From positions 9,225,244-9,289,243 of the forward strand of contig VZDJ01000346.1 in assembly GCA_008694505.1 (NCBI GenBank): a stretch of 64,000 nt of DNA, in the 5' to 3' direction. A program made the position numbers and the translations under genes. The DNA comes from Cyanoderma ruficeps (lineage: Eukaryota; Chordata; Aves; Passeriformes; Timaliidae). Below are positions 10,796-24,071 of the stretch, in pieces (position 1 is the first letter of the stretch; the number at the start of each line of letters is the position of its first letter). The notes beneath the pieces are model-generated. The model ran no database searches. It was not told the DNA's origin and was given only the letters and a program-made list of their open reading frames with translations.

Positions 10796-13700
10796 GTAAA
10801 GGAAGAAATGGGACTTAGCTTTGGGCTATCAGCATTAGAAACCTTTAACTGGAGGCGACTTTCAGAGGGAAGTACAAAGAACTTTACCTCTACAGAAGTC
10901 TTTATTCAGATAGTCATTGGAGAATACTTCTTGACTTGTCCTTGTTACCAATAGCCCAAGCTATCAGGACAATGAAGAGGTGTCTTAACAAATTTAAAGG
11001 CTTTAAGTAAGGTTTGATTTCCGTTTGCTTAATACGGGTCTTGAAAAACATTAGGGGAATACAGAGACATACCTGGAAGATGAACCAGAATTTGGAAGGA
11101 CTGCTTAGCAATTTGTGATACACTTTTGTCCTCTTACTACCTCCTACATGCCAAGTAGTGTGTGTGCAGGAGGCATACACACCTGCAGTCATCTGAGTCC
11201 TTCATAAATTTCTATTAGTGGCTTAAGGCATAACTCCTAGAGCTTTAGGAGAATTTCACACTACCTTTCCTAATTTTGGAAAGAAGCATTAACACTTAAT
11301 TGAAAAAACTATTTAGAAAGATTGTGAAATAATAATAAAAATAGAGAAATTATTTAGAAATTATTGTTAGAGATAAAGTATTAGAAATAAAGTAATTCTG
11401 CAAAGACGATGACAATCAGGAAAGAATTGCTAGAGCCACAGCTATCAAACCACATACAAAGATAAAAACATTGGCATGGTGCATAAGTCTACAGCAAGGC
11501 AGAGAGAATTTTTTGCAAGCAGCCCTACTACAGTTAATATAGCATATCTTTCAGCTGAAACATAGATACAGATCAGATGAAACTGTGACAGTTATTTCTT
11601 ACAGAGATTTCACTGTCACAGGATGTATCCAAAGTTTTGGCACTATGGACAAAAGATTGCATTGTTATTGTCTATTATCTATTTTCCACGTAGATAAACA
11701 GAGTCATGGTTTGTAATACATTTTGGCTGCACTAATTTAAGCTTTCCAAATGTGCTGCCACTTCCTACTTCTACTTGTGCAAATAGATTTCAAGTAGATT
11801 TGTGCAAGGCTTTTTTTCTTTTTTTTTTTTCCTGAGGTTACTCACAAATTGGTTTATGTCAGGTCAGTTTCTTGATCACAGCTTAACAGCTGTTCCAGTC
11901 CACCAAAGGTCCAATGCAAGAGGCATGATGGAGAAGTTCCAGCAGATACCAGTAGCATATGCCAACATCAAATCTCCTTCAGCAGATCATCTCCTGGCAG
12001 TAGGTGTCAAATACCAACAAGAGACACTAAACACAGGCATGTCTTCCCTTTCTTGCTGTCAAGCAGGTGTCAACCACAGTCCCCAACCCAGGATTCCCTA
12101 GCTGAGTTATCCAAGTGAAATATTACTGATGCATCGAATCTGGATAGCAGCAGTGCTGCTTGAGACAAAACATCTCACTGACTCCCAGTTCCCACATTTT
12201 TGTTACACTGCTGTGGCTGCTGTAGAGCTCTATATTGAAATAGACTGGGAGACTGATCAAGCAGAAAAAAAGAATCAGGAGATAAAAAAGAAAGATATTT
12301 CATGTTCCTCCACTTCAAGAACACAGCAGTGTCTACTCAACAGGTGCTGAGAATTGTATGAGAATCCATAACTAAAAAATGCTCCTTAAAATTTCAATAA
12401 TGCTTCAGAAAAGCATCCAAAAATTACAGCCATCTTATTTTGTAGGTATTTTACTTTCCTAACTACCTATTGATTTCCTAGACTCCAGGAGTACCTAGTT
12501 AAAAATAAAGAATGCTTTAAGTTACCAAATTCTCACCCAAGCTTCATTAAGCCGACTAAAAAAAATTAAAATGCCATAATTCTGACATTGTTTCAAATAT
12601 GTTGCATGGGAATACTTAGACTTTTCCAATTTTAGTTTAAAAAGGTCAATTTTTTCCCTTTCTTGTTTACTAAAGCCTTCAGAACATCAAGTAAGCATGA
12701 ATAAAATGCATACAAAGTTTTTCCTGTGGTCATTTAAAAATCACGATAGAGGAGGCACTTGTACAGTATTCATACTTCATAAGACCATATTGGATTTTGT
12801 TATCAAATATATTTTCTGTACTTGGGAAATAAATTCCAGAGCGTACAGCTCCTGAAACTACAAATTCTCAAATTCTTCAACTGCAACACTTGCCTAAAAG
12901 AGTTATGTTTTGTACTCTAGACTGGCATGGAGACCGCTGGATGATCCAAGTCTGTGGTTGTGAGAGGAACTGAGCCAGGAGGCTCTGCTCAGGCCAGTCT
13001 ATAATTCCATGATCTTGCTTGGTTGCTGTAGCATCTGGCTGTGGGCCCAGCACAGCTTCACCTTGTAAAGGAGGCCCCGGAAAAGTAATGCCATCGGAAT
13101 TGCTTCCCAGGATGCCCACTCCTCTTGTAGGTTTTGGTATGCAGCTCCCGGGGGCAGGAATTATGGCCACCACTGCTTCAAGCCATTCAAAATATTTTGC
13201 ATTTGTAATGTTGAGTTAATGTGTATGGGTTAAAGAGGGAAGGAAAACTAGAGTTCTCTTCTGTATGAAAAACCTTTGGTGCCCCCTTGTGATGTTTTAT
13301 GATCAGCATTTGAAATTACGGGCTATTTTCAGGGAGGAAAGCAGTTCAACATTAAGATAGTTTCACTTTTAAGTAAGTTAATTGAGCAAAGCATTTCAAT
13401 AATTAGTTTGTTTTGTTGGTATCCATTCTGTGCTTTATGACATTTGCCTTGGACTACTTTATGAGAATTATTTAAACCAAGGAAAAAGTCCAGAACAGGA
13501 ATTTAAACAGGAGTTTTTAAATTTGCAGTAAGCATTTCTGTTTGGAGCGGAAAACTGGACCCATTGTACTTTCTCATATTATGCCTATTTGGGATACAGA
13601 GTCTTGAATTTTTTCTTAACAGAAACACTTCCAACAGAAATGCTGAAAGGTAACTGCATCCCAGTAATAGTTTTTGTACATCACAACAGAGCACACAAGG

Positions 13701-16534
13701 GCAAAAGAATAAAGGAAAATGAAGACTAAAATTAATTGGAGTGCTGCTTTTGTACAAATCTTTTCAAAAGAGGAGAGAATTTTTGCAAGACAAGGAGAAC
13801 CCATTTTTAAAAGCCAAAAATGTTGCTGTGGCCACCATCTCCAGAGCGTCTAATCTACCTAAATGTGCACCAGGAAAATGTGATGTATTCAAACTAGAGG
13901 AAAATTTCATTTTGTAGCCAAATGGTCTAAATGTAGGCTGGGTACTGTGGTACTGAGTCCTGGCAGAGTGAAGCACTTGTAGGAGATGTGTTCTTCAGGC
14001 CCCTAATAATGTATTATAACCAGTTCAGGACTTTAGGAACTTTAGTGTCTGCCCAGTGAATATGAGATCGGAGTCCACCATTTAGGCACCAGCAGCACTT
14101 TAGGATGATAACTAACATTTTTGCTGAAGTGGAAGAGCACTGCTCAACTACCTAGTAACTCAACAATAATCTTGCAGCTCCAACAACTCTTACCAAGCAT
14201 TACTATATTTATCTAGGGTACTACTGCTTCACAACTAGCTGTCCCTGTTTTCCCAGTTACTACCCTTCTACCACTTCAGCTGGTGCTAGTCATGACAGAG
14301 TATCTAAGCAGTTTATGGAAACAGGTTTTTCACTATGAGTCCAGAGTAAAAAGCAGCAACTGAAATACCTGCACGGTTTCCACATCCCATTTGCCTATAG
14401 AGAGATTAAATGTGCCCACAGAATCAAGACACAAGCACTGTTGCAGAATTGCTTCCAGAATGAGTGTTAAAGCACAGAGGGGGAAAATTAGAGGGGCTTC
14501 TAACACTTGAACTCCAATCTTCAAGTCAGAAGTCTACTTTTATATGAAACTTAGAGTGTTTGACAGTGCTTATAAATTTATTAAAAATGTCATGCCATCA
14601 TATTTTCAGCTGTAGAGTTGGTTTCATTACTACTCATCCATTAGCACCCAGCTCAATAAGGTCTTACTAGAATTTAGGCTTCTGACAAGTTTGGGTAAGT
14701 TCTAACACTCTCCAGAAGCTTGTCACAGAGAAAAACTGTGTTAAGTCTTTTTGTAATGTAATTTTCAACTAATGAGAGCACAGAAAGTAAGAAAGTGAAA
14801 ACAAGCTTTGTTTTTGTTTAATTAAAAATAAATACATCATTCCCCAAAAGCAGTCAGGTTCTGCTGTGGCATTTGACAAGTGATAACAGAACCTGCTAGA
14901 TTTTTTGCATCAAAAAATCCCATAAGATTCAGTTCAGACAAAAAAATTGCACCTGTAAAAATATAATCACATCAAATACTAAATCATCACAAGATTCAAG
15001 CAGAGAAAGAAAAAAGCCTGAAGCTTAGAAGAACAAAGTATGAGATTACACACTTAAGGTTCAGTAGAAATTAATGGAAAAAAATTTGGATCTTTTCATA
15101 ATTTGTGAGAAGAATGTGGGAGTACTACACCAAGTGACTGAACTGTGACCATGAAGAAGACCTATACAATAAATGCTTATCTTAGCATGCATTAGTCAAA
15201 GTATTTCTTGTAGAGAAAAGAAAGCCATAATATTATTTTAGTTTTAGAGGAGGTTTCATTTGGAATACTGGTTGAATTGAATCAAACAATAGATTCCAGT
15301 GGAAATAGTGAGTTGTTGTTAGACACAACATCTGTTGTTGGATTGTCTTAAGAGATGAGACTAAATGCATAGGATTTTTGTAAGTGAAAGAACAATCATA
15401 ATATTGGGAAAGAAAAGTCTAAGGGAAGGATCAGATATACAGAATAGCTATTTTAATAGCAATGCTAAAAAAAAAGGCAACAGGTTAAATGCCTACTAGA
15501 GCAATCTGAGTAGGTCACCAACATAGTGATGGGACAGTATTCTAACCAGTTTTAAGACAGAATTTGATAAGCTGACATAAGATCTTGGCACTAGACTCCA
15601 GGAGTCCCTTTCTAATCTGACACTGCTGTATTTCTTCATGTGTCTATGAAAGCAGAAATAAAAGAAATTACTTATTGTATTAAAATTAATCAGCATAGCC
15701 TCAATTGCCTAAGGTGTTTCAAGGAGTAACCAATATACGGAATAGTAAAATTATCTGACATATGGTGTTGAGTTACTTAATTTAATGACCAATTTTTTTT
15801 TATAATTTTTGGCTAGTTAGTGGTGAAACACACTAACCTCCCCTAGCCTATAAACAATTCCAAAGATTTATAACCATTTTTTGCCTAAGCTCTTCCATAC
15901 TTGTCACCAAGGAAAGAATGATCAGAGACTTCAGTAATTTCAATTTCCTTCTTGCAAACCACTTGAGGTTTATGGTTGCTGCTCCAAAAAAAAAGATTTA
16001 TGAAGTAAAATTCTTGCAGCAACATCTGTCAGGAGCAAGAGGTTACTTCCAATAATTCTATTTTAGAATTTAAACCCACAGCTCTGGCTCAAACCATCAT
16101 GGTCAGAAAACTAAATACATTCCCTGGGCATTTATAGGCACTGTCACTCCTCCCACTGTAGATGATGTCTGTCTGAAGGGAAAAGAAGATTGCAAAAATA
16201 AAATTATCAGCAGCCCACTACTAACCCAGATATTATCTTGCACACTATGCCCATGTTCCAGAGGGAAAGACAATCTATTCCTCCCTTTCCAACAATCTGT
16301 TGTCGGTTTTAAGAAGAAATCTTGAGGTGGAGAAGAAACATGGGCAGGACATTTTAGAATACTCCCGATCATTGTCATTTCTACTCCTGGAGTACTTTTG
16401 CATCCTTATCTGTGCTAGCACCTGACCTCAGGTCTCCTAGAATTAACTCAGCCCAGTAGAAACAGAAATGCAAATCCCTAGATTCCCTGATACGTGTAAG
16501 CTGTTTTCTATTTGAGTTGTTCTGTTGGAAGAGA

Positions 16535-16610
16535 GGTGGGGTGGGGGATCATTTTGGGGGTTTAGGGTGGTGTTTGTGTACTGGGGTGGGTTTTTTGGTT
16601 TTGGGTGTTT
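16535..16610 (+). other. G-rich tract, possible G-quadruplex
   Basis: Seven or more G runs of three to five bases separated by T-rich loops, which fits quadruplex potential on the plus strand. Intergenic, no gene association seen. Confidence 0.4.
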
Positions 16611-18041
16611 TTTTATGAAGAACTTAGTTTCCTTTGCTGTTTCATCAAAGTCCAGACTCATAGCTTTGTGATATGTGATGGAGACTAATTGAGAAATAGA
16701 TACAGTATAGAGAAAAAAGCATACTAACAGGCACTCTTTTCTGCCACTCTTCTACACCAAATACTTAATTTCTGTCAATAAAGCAACCATATAATGAAAG
16801 TGTTTTGATTCTTTTCACCCAAATTATTAGAGACTATTAGAGAGCTGTCATATACCTTGTGTTCTATTAATGTGTAGGTAAAGAATAACCTATCACTACT
16901 TTATTTCTCCCTTGTGTCAAGGAATAAAGCTAATTTTATTTTGAAAGAAATTAAAAAACAAATCACCACTCTCATAGAGAATACATTTACCCAGAGATAA
17001 GAACTCTGGCTTCTCACTTCCCCCACCTCTGGTATAGCACTAACACATTCACTCAGACAGCAGAGCATAGATTACTTTTGTAATCACCAGATCACATTTG
17101 TGATAGATGCAACTGAGCAAGAGATGTGATTCAAGAAGACATTTTTGTGAGATGGATTTAGAAGGGAAAAACCCCCCAAAAATATCTAAATATACCAAAA
17201 GAAGAGAAAAATGTTTAATATAATAGGACTTCGGGGTTTTTTTCCTTTCAAGCTTCTCCTTGTTGAATGGCTACTGTAGACATCAAAGGTATCACCTTTA
17301 AAAACAATGCCTGTACCAGAACAAATTTACTCTATCCTCTATACTCTTTGGAAAAGCTAATACAACTCATTACCAAATTTTCTCAAATGGAAAAGAAACT
17401 TAATAACTGATTCTTAAACTGAGAACTGAGTTCCCCTATGGTTTTCCACACAAGGGTACCCATTTCAGTAATACTTTCAGAACTATTGAAACCCATATAT
17501 TTCTGGATTGTGCTGCAACACTCCACAGCAGAAGGTGAGCTAGATACTCTCACTGCCAATCATAACTTTCCCATAAATTTCAAGAATTCATTAAAAACTT
17601 TTCTTAAGTTGAGACATTTTAAAGACATTGGTATTTAGCAGAGGTAACATGCAGCAATGACAATAGCAGTCTGAAGGGTTATGACATGCAGTACTTACTC
17701 TGCATTGCGTTTACTACCATCCCCTGCTTTATTTGCTAATTCAACAGCAAGAAACAAAACTAATCCAGTCTTTTATAAAGATAAAGGGCATATATTCAGA
17801 TTCTTGTGTCAGATTCTTGTGTAATATAACTTCCCATCTAGAAAGCTGCTAATTTTAACCTTTAATAGAAAGTATTAAGCATTTCTAAAAAAAGTATCCT
17901 TACTTACTAGATACCTAAGGAATAAAGAACGAATCCAATGAGTCTTTGAACCTAATTAACTTTTAAGTAGACCTTGAACACATAAAACTCTAAACAATTA
18001 GAGAAATACAAAGATTAAACAAATCAAGTAATTTAACCATT

Positions 18042-18366
18042 GTCCCACTAGCAGTCTCTTGTTGCCCTGATCTTTTTCAGCCTTCTGATGTTTGCATTTT
18101 TGTAGCAGAGTTTCTCATGGACTTTTAGGTAAACAAAAGTGATGTTTTGGAAACTGTTCTTCTTGTTTATCATTCCTCTCTGGAGGAGGGACAATTGATG
18201 GACTTCTAGTTTGACCAGTGTGGCTGGAGAGGTAACCTCATTTGTCCAATCCCTGGTCATTGTCCAGAATCTATATCAATCAAGGTCAAGAAATAAACAC
18301 CTCTCTTTTTGCTCTGACAACTGACTGCGTGAGTGTCCTTCATTTCGTGTCCGTCTAGCGACAGTC
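18042..18366 (+). mobile_element. Solo LTR-like element of an endogenous retrovirus
   Basis: The segment has the order expected of an LTR: a U3-like part with a CCAAT box (about 18246) and a TATA-like CTATATC (about 18269), a poly(A) signal AATAAA (about 18291), then a GC-richer U5-like end with TCTAGCGACA. Boundaries are chosen at TG and CA and are approximate. I saw no clear target-site duplication and no internal coding region. Part of the U3 resembles the LTR at 53.6 kb (GGCTGGAGAGGTAACCTC against GGCTGAGAGGTGGCAACCTC), so the two may belong to related families. Confidence 0.6.
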
Positions 18367-19828
18367 TCCTCCTCTGTAATGAATGCCATTCTTCCTAAAC
18401 CAAACCTACATGCACATACCCCTATATTCCCTACCTTGCCCCCAGATCCTTTGCCTCAACTGTTCCCTTAGAACAGACTAAGCAGTCTTCAAGTTGCTAC
18501 CAGTCTAACCTAAGAACAAGGCAAAGGCTCAGCAAGCACATATAAAAGTATGGAATTGAAGTGTTGATATTTGTATTCATGCAATAAACATGATCTTCTG
18601 GCAGACATATTGGGTTGATTTCTTCTTTAATGATAACGCTTGGTTAATAGAATTAGTGGTGGAATTTCCATACCTTTTTATTAACCATGTTGTCTCTCCT
18701 CTTTCCAAATGCTATGTGAAACTACTACATGAAAAATCAAGAATGGTAAAAGTGATAACCAAATTACAGATCACAACCGTTAAAAGATGTGAAATAAGAA
18801 GTGATGTTTCTAGAACACCCTGAAGTGAATTATCCTGGTCCATTTGGATTAAACATCCACAGATTATGTAAAAAGAAAAAGAAAGAAAGAAGAAGAAAAA
18901 ACCTTAGAGGTTATTTGCAATTTTTAGGCAGTAAAAATAAAGGGATGTGTGAATAAATATTATAAGGGGCAAATATGAAGCTTATGGTTTACTTGAAAGC
19001 TCTTCTTTTGGTTTGTTTTTTTTTAAAATCAGACTTTTTAAACTAGCACAGTTGTAGAAGACAATTGACATTATGTCTTTATAGAAGTACTGCGTCCATT
19101 TCTGTCACCTGCATTTCAAGCTGCTTGTAATTGCTAGGATACAAACTAAAACCACACAAAAATTGTTTGAGGTCCAAGAGACAGATTGAATTAGTTTTCT
19201 AGAAGGGATCAGCAAATTTAGTTAAAAAGCAAAATACGTTAATTTCTTTTATTAAATCTAGAGATAAAGAATGATTTCCAGCTGTAAATGATGCTTTAGC
19301 TCAAGTAGAAGTGTGAAGGTGACCTGGTATCTGAGAGCTAAAGTCAAGTCAGATTAAACCTAAAGGTAAGTTCACAACAGCAAAGGTTGTGAATAGCATT
19401 TTTAGATAAATGAATATATATGGTATCAACTGGAGTTTAAGACAAAAATTTTGTAAAACTCAGTACAACAATAACCACACGGCATCAGATTAGTTTATAA
19501 ATTACTGTTCTATTGACTTCTACTACAGAGGCTAAGAGAACAACAAATTTTATTCCAATAAAAAATTCAGACAGGTAATATATTGTTTTTTTGATATTTT
19601 TGATATATCACCATTCATATTATTAGAAGTATTTTTTGCAAATGAGCATAATGCCCCACTTTGAGACACTTTTAAAACAGTTACTGTAATTTAAAGTAAA
19701 TAAATAAATCTGATTTCAAAGACCTTTTTAGAAATAATTTTCTTTAATTTGTCTTTAAGACAAGAGTAACATTTTTAAACTTCTATGAGGTGCTGTATGC
19801 TAAATATTGAAGACTACATTTAAGACAC

Positions 19829-19834
19829 TTTATT
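19829..19834 (-). terminator. FBXO43: Likely FBXO43 polyadenylation signal
   Basis: AATAAA on the minus strand (TTTATT on plus), 266 nt beyond the FBXO43 stop codon. It is the first canonical hexamer I noticed downstream, so it is the likely 3' end of the mRNA. Confidence 0.55.
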
Positions 19835-20099
19835 TAAAAATTAAGATGTTAGTAAGTTCCTACCTACTACACAACAGGTAAAACAAGACATAAAATATTT
19901 TTAAATGTTCATTTTTTAAAAAACAAAAATATACTATGTTAATTAAGACACATACATGAGAGGTTATCTTGGTCAGTCAGCAAGAACAAATGGGATGATA
20001 CTTTCAAAATGCATACCTTTAGGAAGAACAGGAACAAAATTAGAAATTTAGGGGAAGGAGAAAAGGAATTAAATGTAAGGAGTTACATGCCCCACAAAT

Positions 20100-23000
20100 T
20101 TAGAGTCTTTTTAAATTTCTTTTGCTTTGGGCACTTCCTGGTGGAGCATCTTTTTTATTCTTCCGTTTTGCAGATAAACTATTACATTCTTTTGACCCAT
20201 GGAATGCATGCAGACATAAGATACAGAACTCAAATGCACATGCTTCTCTGCTACATAGACCTCGTTTCTTTACCAATTGATATTTGGCAGGGTATTGACA
20301 TCTTGGACAGGGTTTCAGAGCTTCATCAGTGAACAGAGTTTTAGCAACCTGTAGTAAGAGGAGAGAGAAAAGAGCTGTTTGGTCTTGTAAATGAAAACAT
20401 TCCAAAAACTGAAAATGAAGCATTTCTTGGATACCTACTTTCATGTATTCTTCCTGCCTACTAGCTGAGTGGGGAACAGAACTGCATCTCCTAGGTGTAA
20501 GTTCAGTGTGTGGTGTCTGTAAAATAGGAGTTCTGGCTTGAGCTTGAACAGGCCTTAGAGCAGATCTATTGAGAATATTAAGTCTTGTAGCAGCATCTTC
20601 AGCCTTCAGTAAATATTCCTGTTAGTTTATAATTATTTAACAAAAAAAAAAGGGGAAAAAAAGGAGGAGAAAGTGAGGATTTTATTTTATTTGGGATTTG
20701 CAGCTGGATTTTACTTGCTTGGCATTTTTCCCTCTGCAACAACACATAAGAAAACTATATATACATATCACTTCACAAGTATTTACCATTAAATGTTTCT
20801 ATTTAGCAAGGGATCAAGAGAGATCATCAAAAACCATCCCATGAGCAGGGTTAAAAGCCAACTGTCTTTTAGTGCACTCTACTGGTGCTCAGGGTTTGTG
20901 AATTAGGACATCTCAATAGCAAGTGTGCATGTACCATGTGTAAGATCTGAAAAAACACAGTGCTATTAATATGCTTACTTCTCTAGATAGCCCTTAAAAA
21001 ACCTTCTACATATCCTTCTGATGTTCACAAATACTCCGTGACACTGTGACACAAGCAGTCCTGGAAATAATCAGGAAGTAATCTAGAGTGGGTCCTACAG
21101 CACTGCAGACTAGAGTGAAATGGACAATGAGGAACAGCATGGCACAATGGCATGAGCTGTACAACCAGGTCTCCACTAGGGTGTTCTTTTAGAACTAGCT
21201 CATGATCTTCCCTGACAGTTTCTTTCTTTTGTTAATATGCGCACTGAAGTAGGACTGCCATGATTATCTTCTGTCTCTGACTGGGATGACAATGGTATGA
21301 GCAGAGTTTAAAATCTAAAGCTAGAATTAGTCAAGGAAGAGATCCTCAGATTCTCAAGATTCTCAAGAAAGGGCAAATAAGGGGCAAATAAGAATCTTAC
21401 ATGGTTTAATGACCAGTACTCAAGCTGCAGAAAACTGAAAAGCAGTAAGAGCCATTACATTCTCCTGTTGGAATCCATCACCTACTCATTACTACAACTG
21501 TCAGTTACCTTTCTGTAGCTTTACAAGATGTTTACTCTTTCCATCAATCTTCTTTCACACTTGGAAAAAAAAAAAAATCACCTTTGAGAACTATCTTACC
21601 CGAGCTGCTTCTTTCAGCTGTTTTGTGTACAAGTTTCTCCTTTTATCTGCACTTTTGTCTTGTACAATGATTTCACGCCAGCTTTTGCTTACTTTCCAAA
21701 TGCTGGAACAAAAAAAAAATTATCCACTTTCATTTTTCAAGTAGTGCAGAAGACATGATAGCAAGACTACCTGGTAATGATTTTTGAGTGGTTTTATATA
21801 CTCTTAGTCATTTTACAGACTGCTGCTATAGACTAGTTAATTATTTTGTTATGAAACACGGGCCTTGTACTTTACATATCACAGGATAACAGAAGAGTCT
21901 AGAGAACAACAGCAACATAAATAGCACAGCATATCGTTGACTTAAAAAATAAATTAATTTCTTCCTCCATATAAGCCACCTACCAAGACTGTTTCTAGTC
22001 ACATTTGTGTTGAGTTCTGAAAACATTTGTGCCCTTGTACTTTCATCTATTCGCCCATTGCCTTTGTTACTAACAACAAAGAAATCAGGAGCATTGTGTG
22101 AAATGTAGCAGTTCCTATTGATTAGAAATTTATCTAGAAGATTACTCGTGAATCAAAATTATTTGAGTATCTTAGTGCTTAGAAATAACTTAGGAAATAA
22201 AATACACAAGACAAGTTATAGAAAATGTGTTTTGAGCGCTATGCACTACTGGGAATTTGTAATGAAAATAAATTACTTTCCAGGCTTAAAGGAATTTTTA
22301 ATATATTTTAAAATTTACAAGTATTGTGATTTAGTTTTGAGTTTACTAATTTTCCATGTTTGTTTAGATTTTAATGCCCCTATTTACTTTTAGATCTACA
22401 CAGAAAGACCTACTTAATTAATGGTGAGAAAATTTTTCATTTTTTTCAGAAACAAACAAATATTATTGACACACCCAGTAGTCCCAAAGTTATTCTAATT
22501 CATTTGCAGAAGCACATCTTTCTCCCTTTTTTGTGTGTATGAAGCAATACTACTTACCTGCATAGGCTTTCCACTGTCAAAGCTTCTAAAACTATAGCAA
22601 GAACATGTTTTAAATTTCTATCTTTCAATTCTGTTAAAATATCTAATTTTTCAAGGCCCATTTTCTTGCCAATAAGTCCAGGAAGAACATGATCTAATGC
22701 AAATATTTCTGTTACATCAATATTCTCTGAGATTTGCTTTTGGTGTGATCTTTGTCTTTGCAGGCAAATTTCATGAACTATTTTCAGAGCTGGAGTTCTT
22801 GAGAGATCTCCATGACCTACAACCAGGTCTCCACTAGGGCGTTCTTCTAGAACTAACTCATGATCTTCACCGACAAAGTTTCTTTCTTTTGTTAATATAT
22901 GCACTGAAGTAGGACTGCCATGATTATCTTCTGTCTCTGACTGGGAGCCTAGTTCCCGAAGAGTGGATAACCTTCTGACTCGCTCAAGTTTTCTTGTCTT

Positions 23001-24032
23001 TCTTTTACTGTCTAAAGTTTTAGAATCTTCTCTGTGCTTTTGGAAGAGCTCTTGGAAAGATCCTTCAAAATCGGACAATGAGTCTCCTGATTTGTCCAAA
23101 GGAAGTGAATTATATCCGCTGTCCTCAGGCGTTGAAAGATCTGGGTAGTTGGCTACCTTAACAGGGGGAGAGTTTATATCACATAGTCCAAAGTTTGAGT
23201 TCTCTGCGTGACTGGTGATAGAAGTCAGGAATTTACCCTCACTGGCCTCAGGTAACATACTGTAAGTAGGAGTCCTAAGCACCCCATCTCTAACACTCCT
23301 AAGAACATTTTCATTAAATTCATTAGTGTCAGTAGCAGTGACATCCTTCCACTGAATTGGAGATAAACTTTCTGATTCTAACAATAAGGGGTCCTTACAC
23401 TGGGACTCATCTAGCGTAGATGTCCTTTGTTGTGAAAAGGAAAGCCTCCGTTTTGGAGAATCAGGATTAGAGTCCTCAGGTTCTGAAATGCTAGTTGTCA
23501 GAGATTTGTAACCTTTATCTTTTGGAGAATCTGCAGCAGTTTGTGAAAGCTTTTCTTCAGAGCTCAAAACACAAGGGAATATTTTTTTCCTGATGCTTCC
23601 TGAAGAACTAGGTAGTCTTTCACAGCATCCTACAGTTGTGCCAGCTTCAATAGTCTTGGGTAAAAGCAGCCTCCTGCGTAGTGAGGAGCCTTTTCTACTT
23701 GATTTAGGAGTTTCAAAAAAATCTGCACTTCTATTTGCTTCTCTTTCTTCTGATAAGGAGATAGAATTCAGTTCTTTTTCAATGGATGGTGACCTAGGAA
23801 AGGCACTCGGATGGATGTGCTCAGAATGCTCCCGTAGCAATGATACACTTGTTACACTCAGTGCTTCTTCACCTTCTGCCTCAGGATCTTTTACTGACTT
23901 GTTGCATCTGCGGTCCAGAAATGCTGAAGTGCAACGTGTGTCTTTAAAATTTGAGTATTTAAAGTTGCTCCTGGGAGGTGTTAATCTATTTCTTTTAAGA
24001 ATATTGAACCTCACTGGATGACCGTCTGACAT
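20100..24032 (-). CDS. FBXO43: FBXO43 (EMI2/ERP1), APC/C inhibitor, complete coding region
   Basis: Coding exons on the minus strand are 24032-22558, 21702-21600, 20618-20439 and 20348-20100. All have GT-AG introns and phases that join, giving a predicted 668 aa. The product is the F-box protein that inhibits the anaphase-promoting complex and keeps vertebrate eggs in metaphase II until fertilisation. Visible parts: a long disordered N-terminal half; a beta-TrCP phosphodegron DSGYNS (304-309); a D-box RRLSTLREL (353-361); an F-box-like region (about 440-510, including LWKVSKSW-type sequence across the exon 1/2 junction); a zinc-binding region with Cys pairs from CPRC (about 600-603) to about 641; and the terminal KRNLKRL tail, whose final RL contacts the APC/C. 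CaMKII-type RxxS/T sites occur at RRLS (195-198) and RTST (203-206). Start chosen: [10 protein letters not shown], the first Met after an in-frame acceptor at 24071. The family is usually about 640-710 aa. Confidence 0.95.
21151..21286 (-). repeat. Partial copy of FBXO43 coding exon inside an FBXO43 intron
   Basis: This 136-bp intronic segment is a direct-orientation copy of 22811-22946 in the large FBXO43 coding exon. It shares long identical runs such as CCAGGTCTCCACTAGGG and CTGCCATGATTATCTTCTGT. I count about ten substitutions plus two small compensating indels. It lies between the 103-nt and 180-nt coding exons. It has no obvious splice sites of its own and is presumably non-coding. Confidence 0.9.
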
Positions 24033-24071
24033 CTTCTGCTTGACACTTAGACTTTGTAGATGAAGATACCA
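24033..24071 (-). other. FBXO43: FBXO43 5' UTR part of the first coding exon
   Basis: A splice acceptor (AACAACAG) ends at 24072, so 24071-24033 is probably 5' UTR joined to an upstream non-coding exon. That exon was not located with confidence. A CCAAT motif on the minus strand near 24353 could mark a nearby promoter, or the transcript may start farther upstream. Confidence 0.5.

Larger units (their letters stand above)
6961..19828. other. Intergenic region between RGS22 and FBXO43
   Basis: About 13 kb of mostly AT-rich non-coding DNA between the RGS22 promoter and the FBXO43 3' end. It holds a (TATATC)n array, a CR1 fragment, a solo-LTR-like element, G-rich tracts near 7845 and 16535, and a GC-richer patch at 12880-13170. 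I found no spliced gene here, and the short open frames show no recognisable protein. Confidence 0.5.

Noticed and set aside
23593..24021. A 142-codon plus-strand open frame
   Set aside because: It is exactly antisense to the FBXO43 coding exon, whose reading is secured by motifs and splice phases. A mirror frame only.
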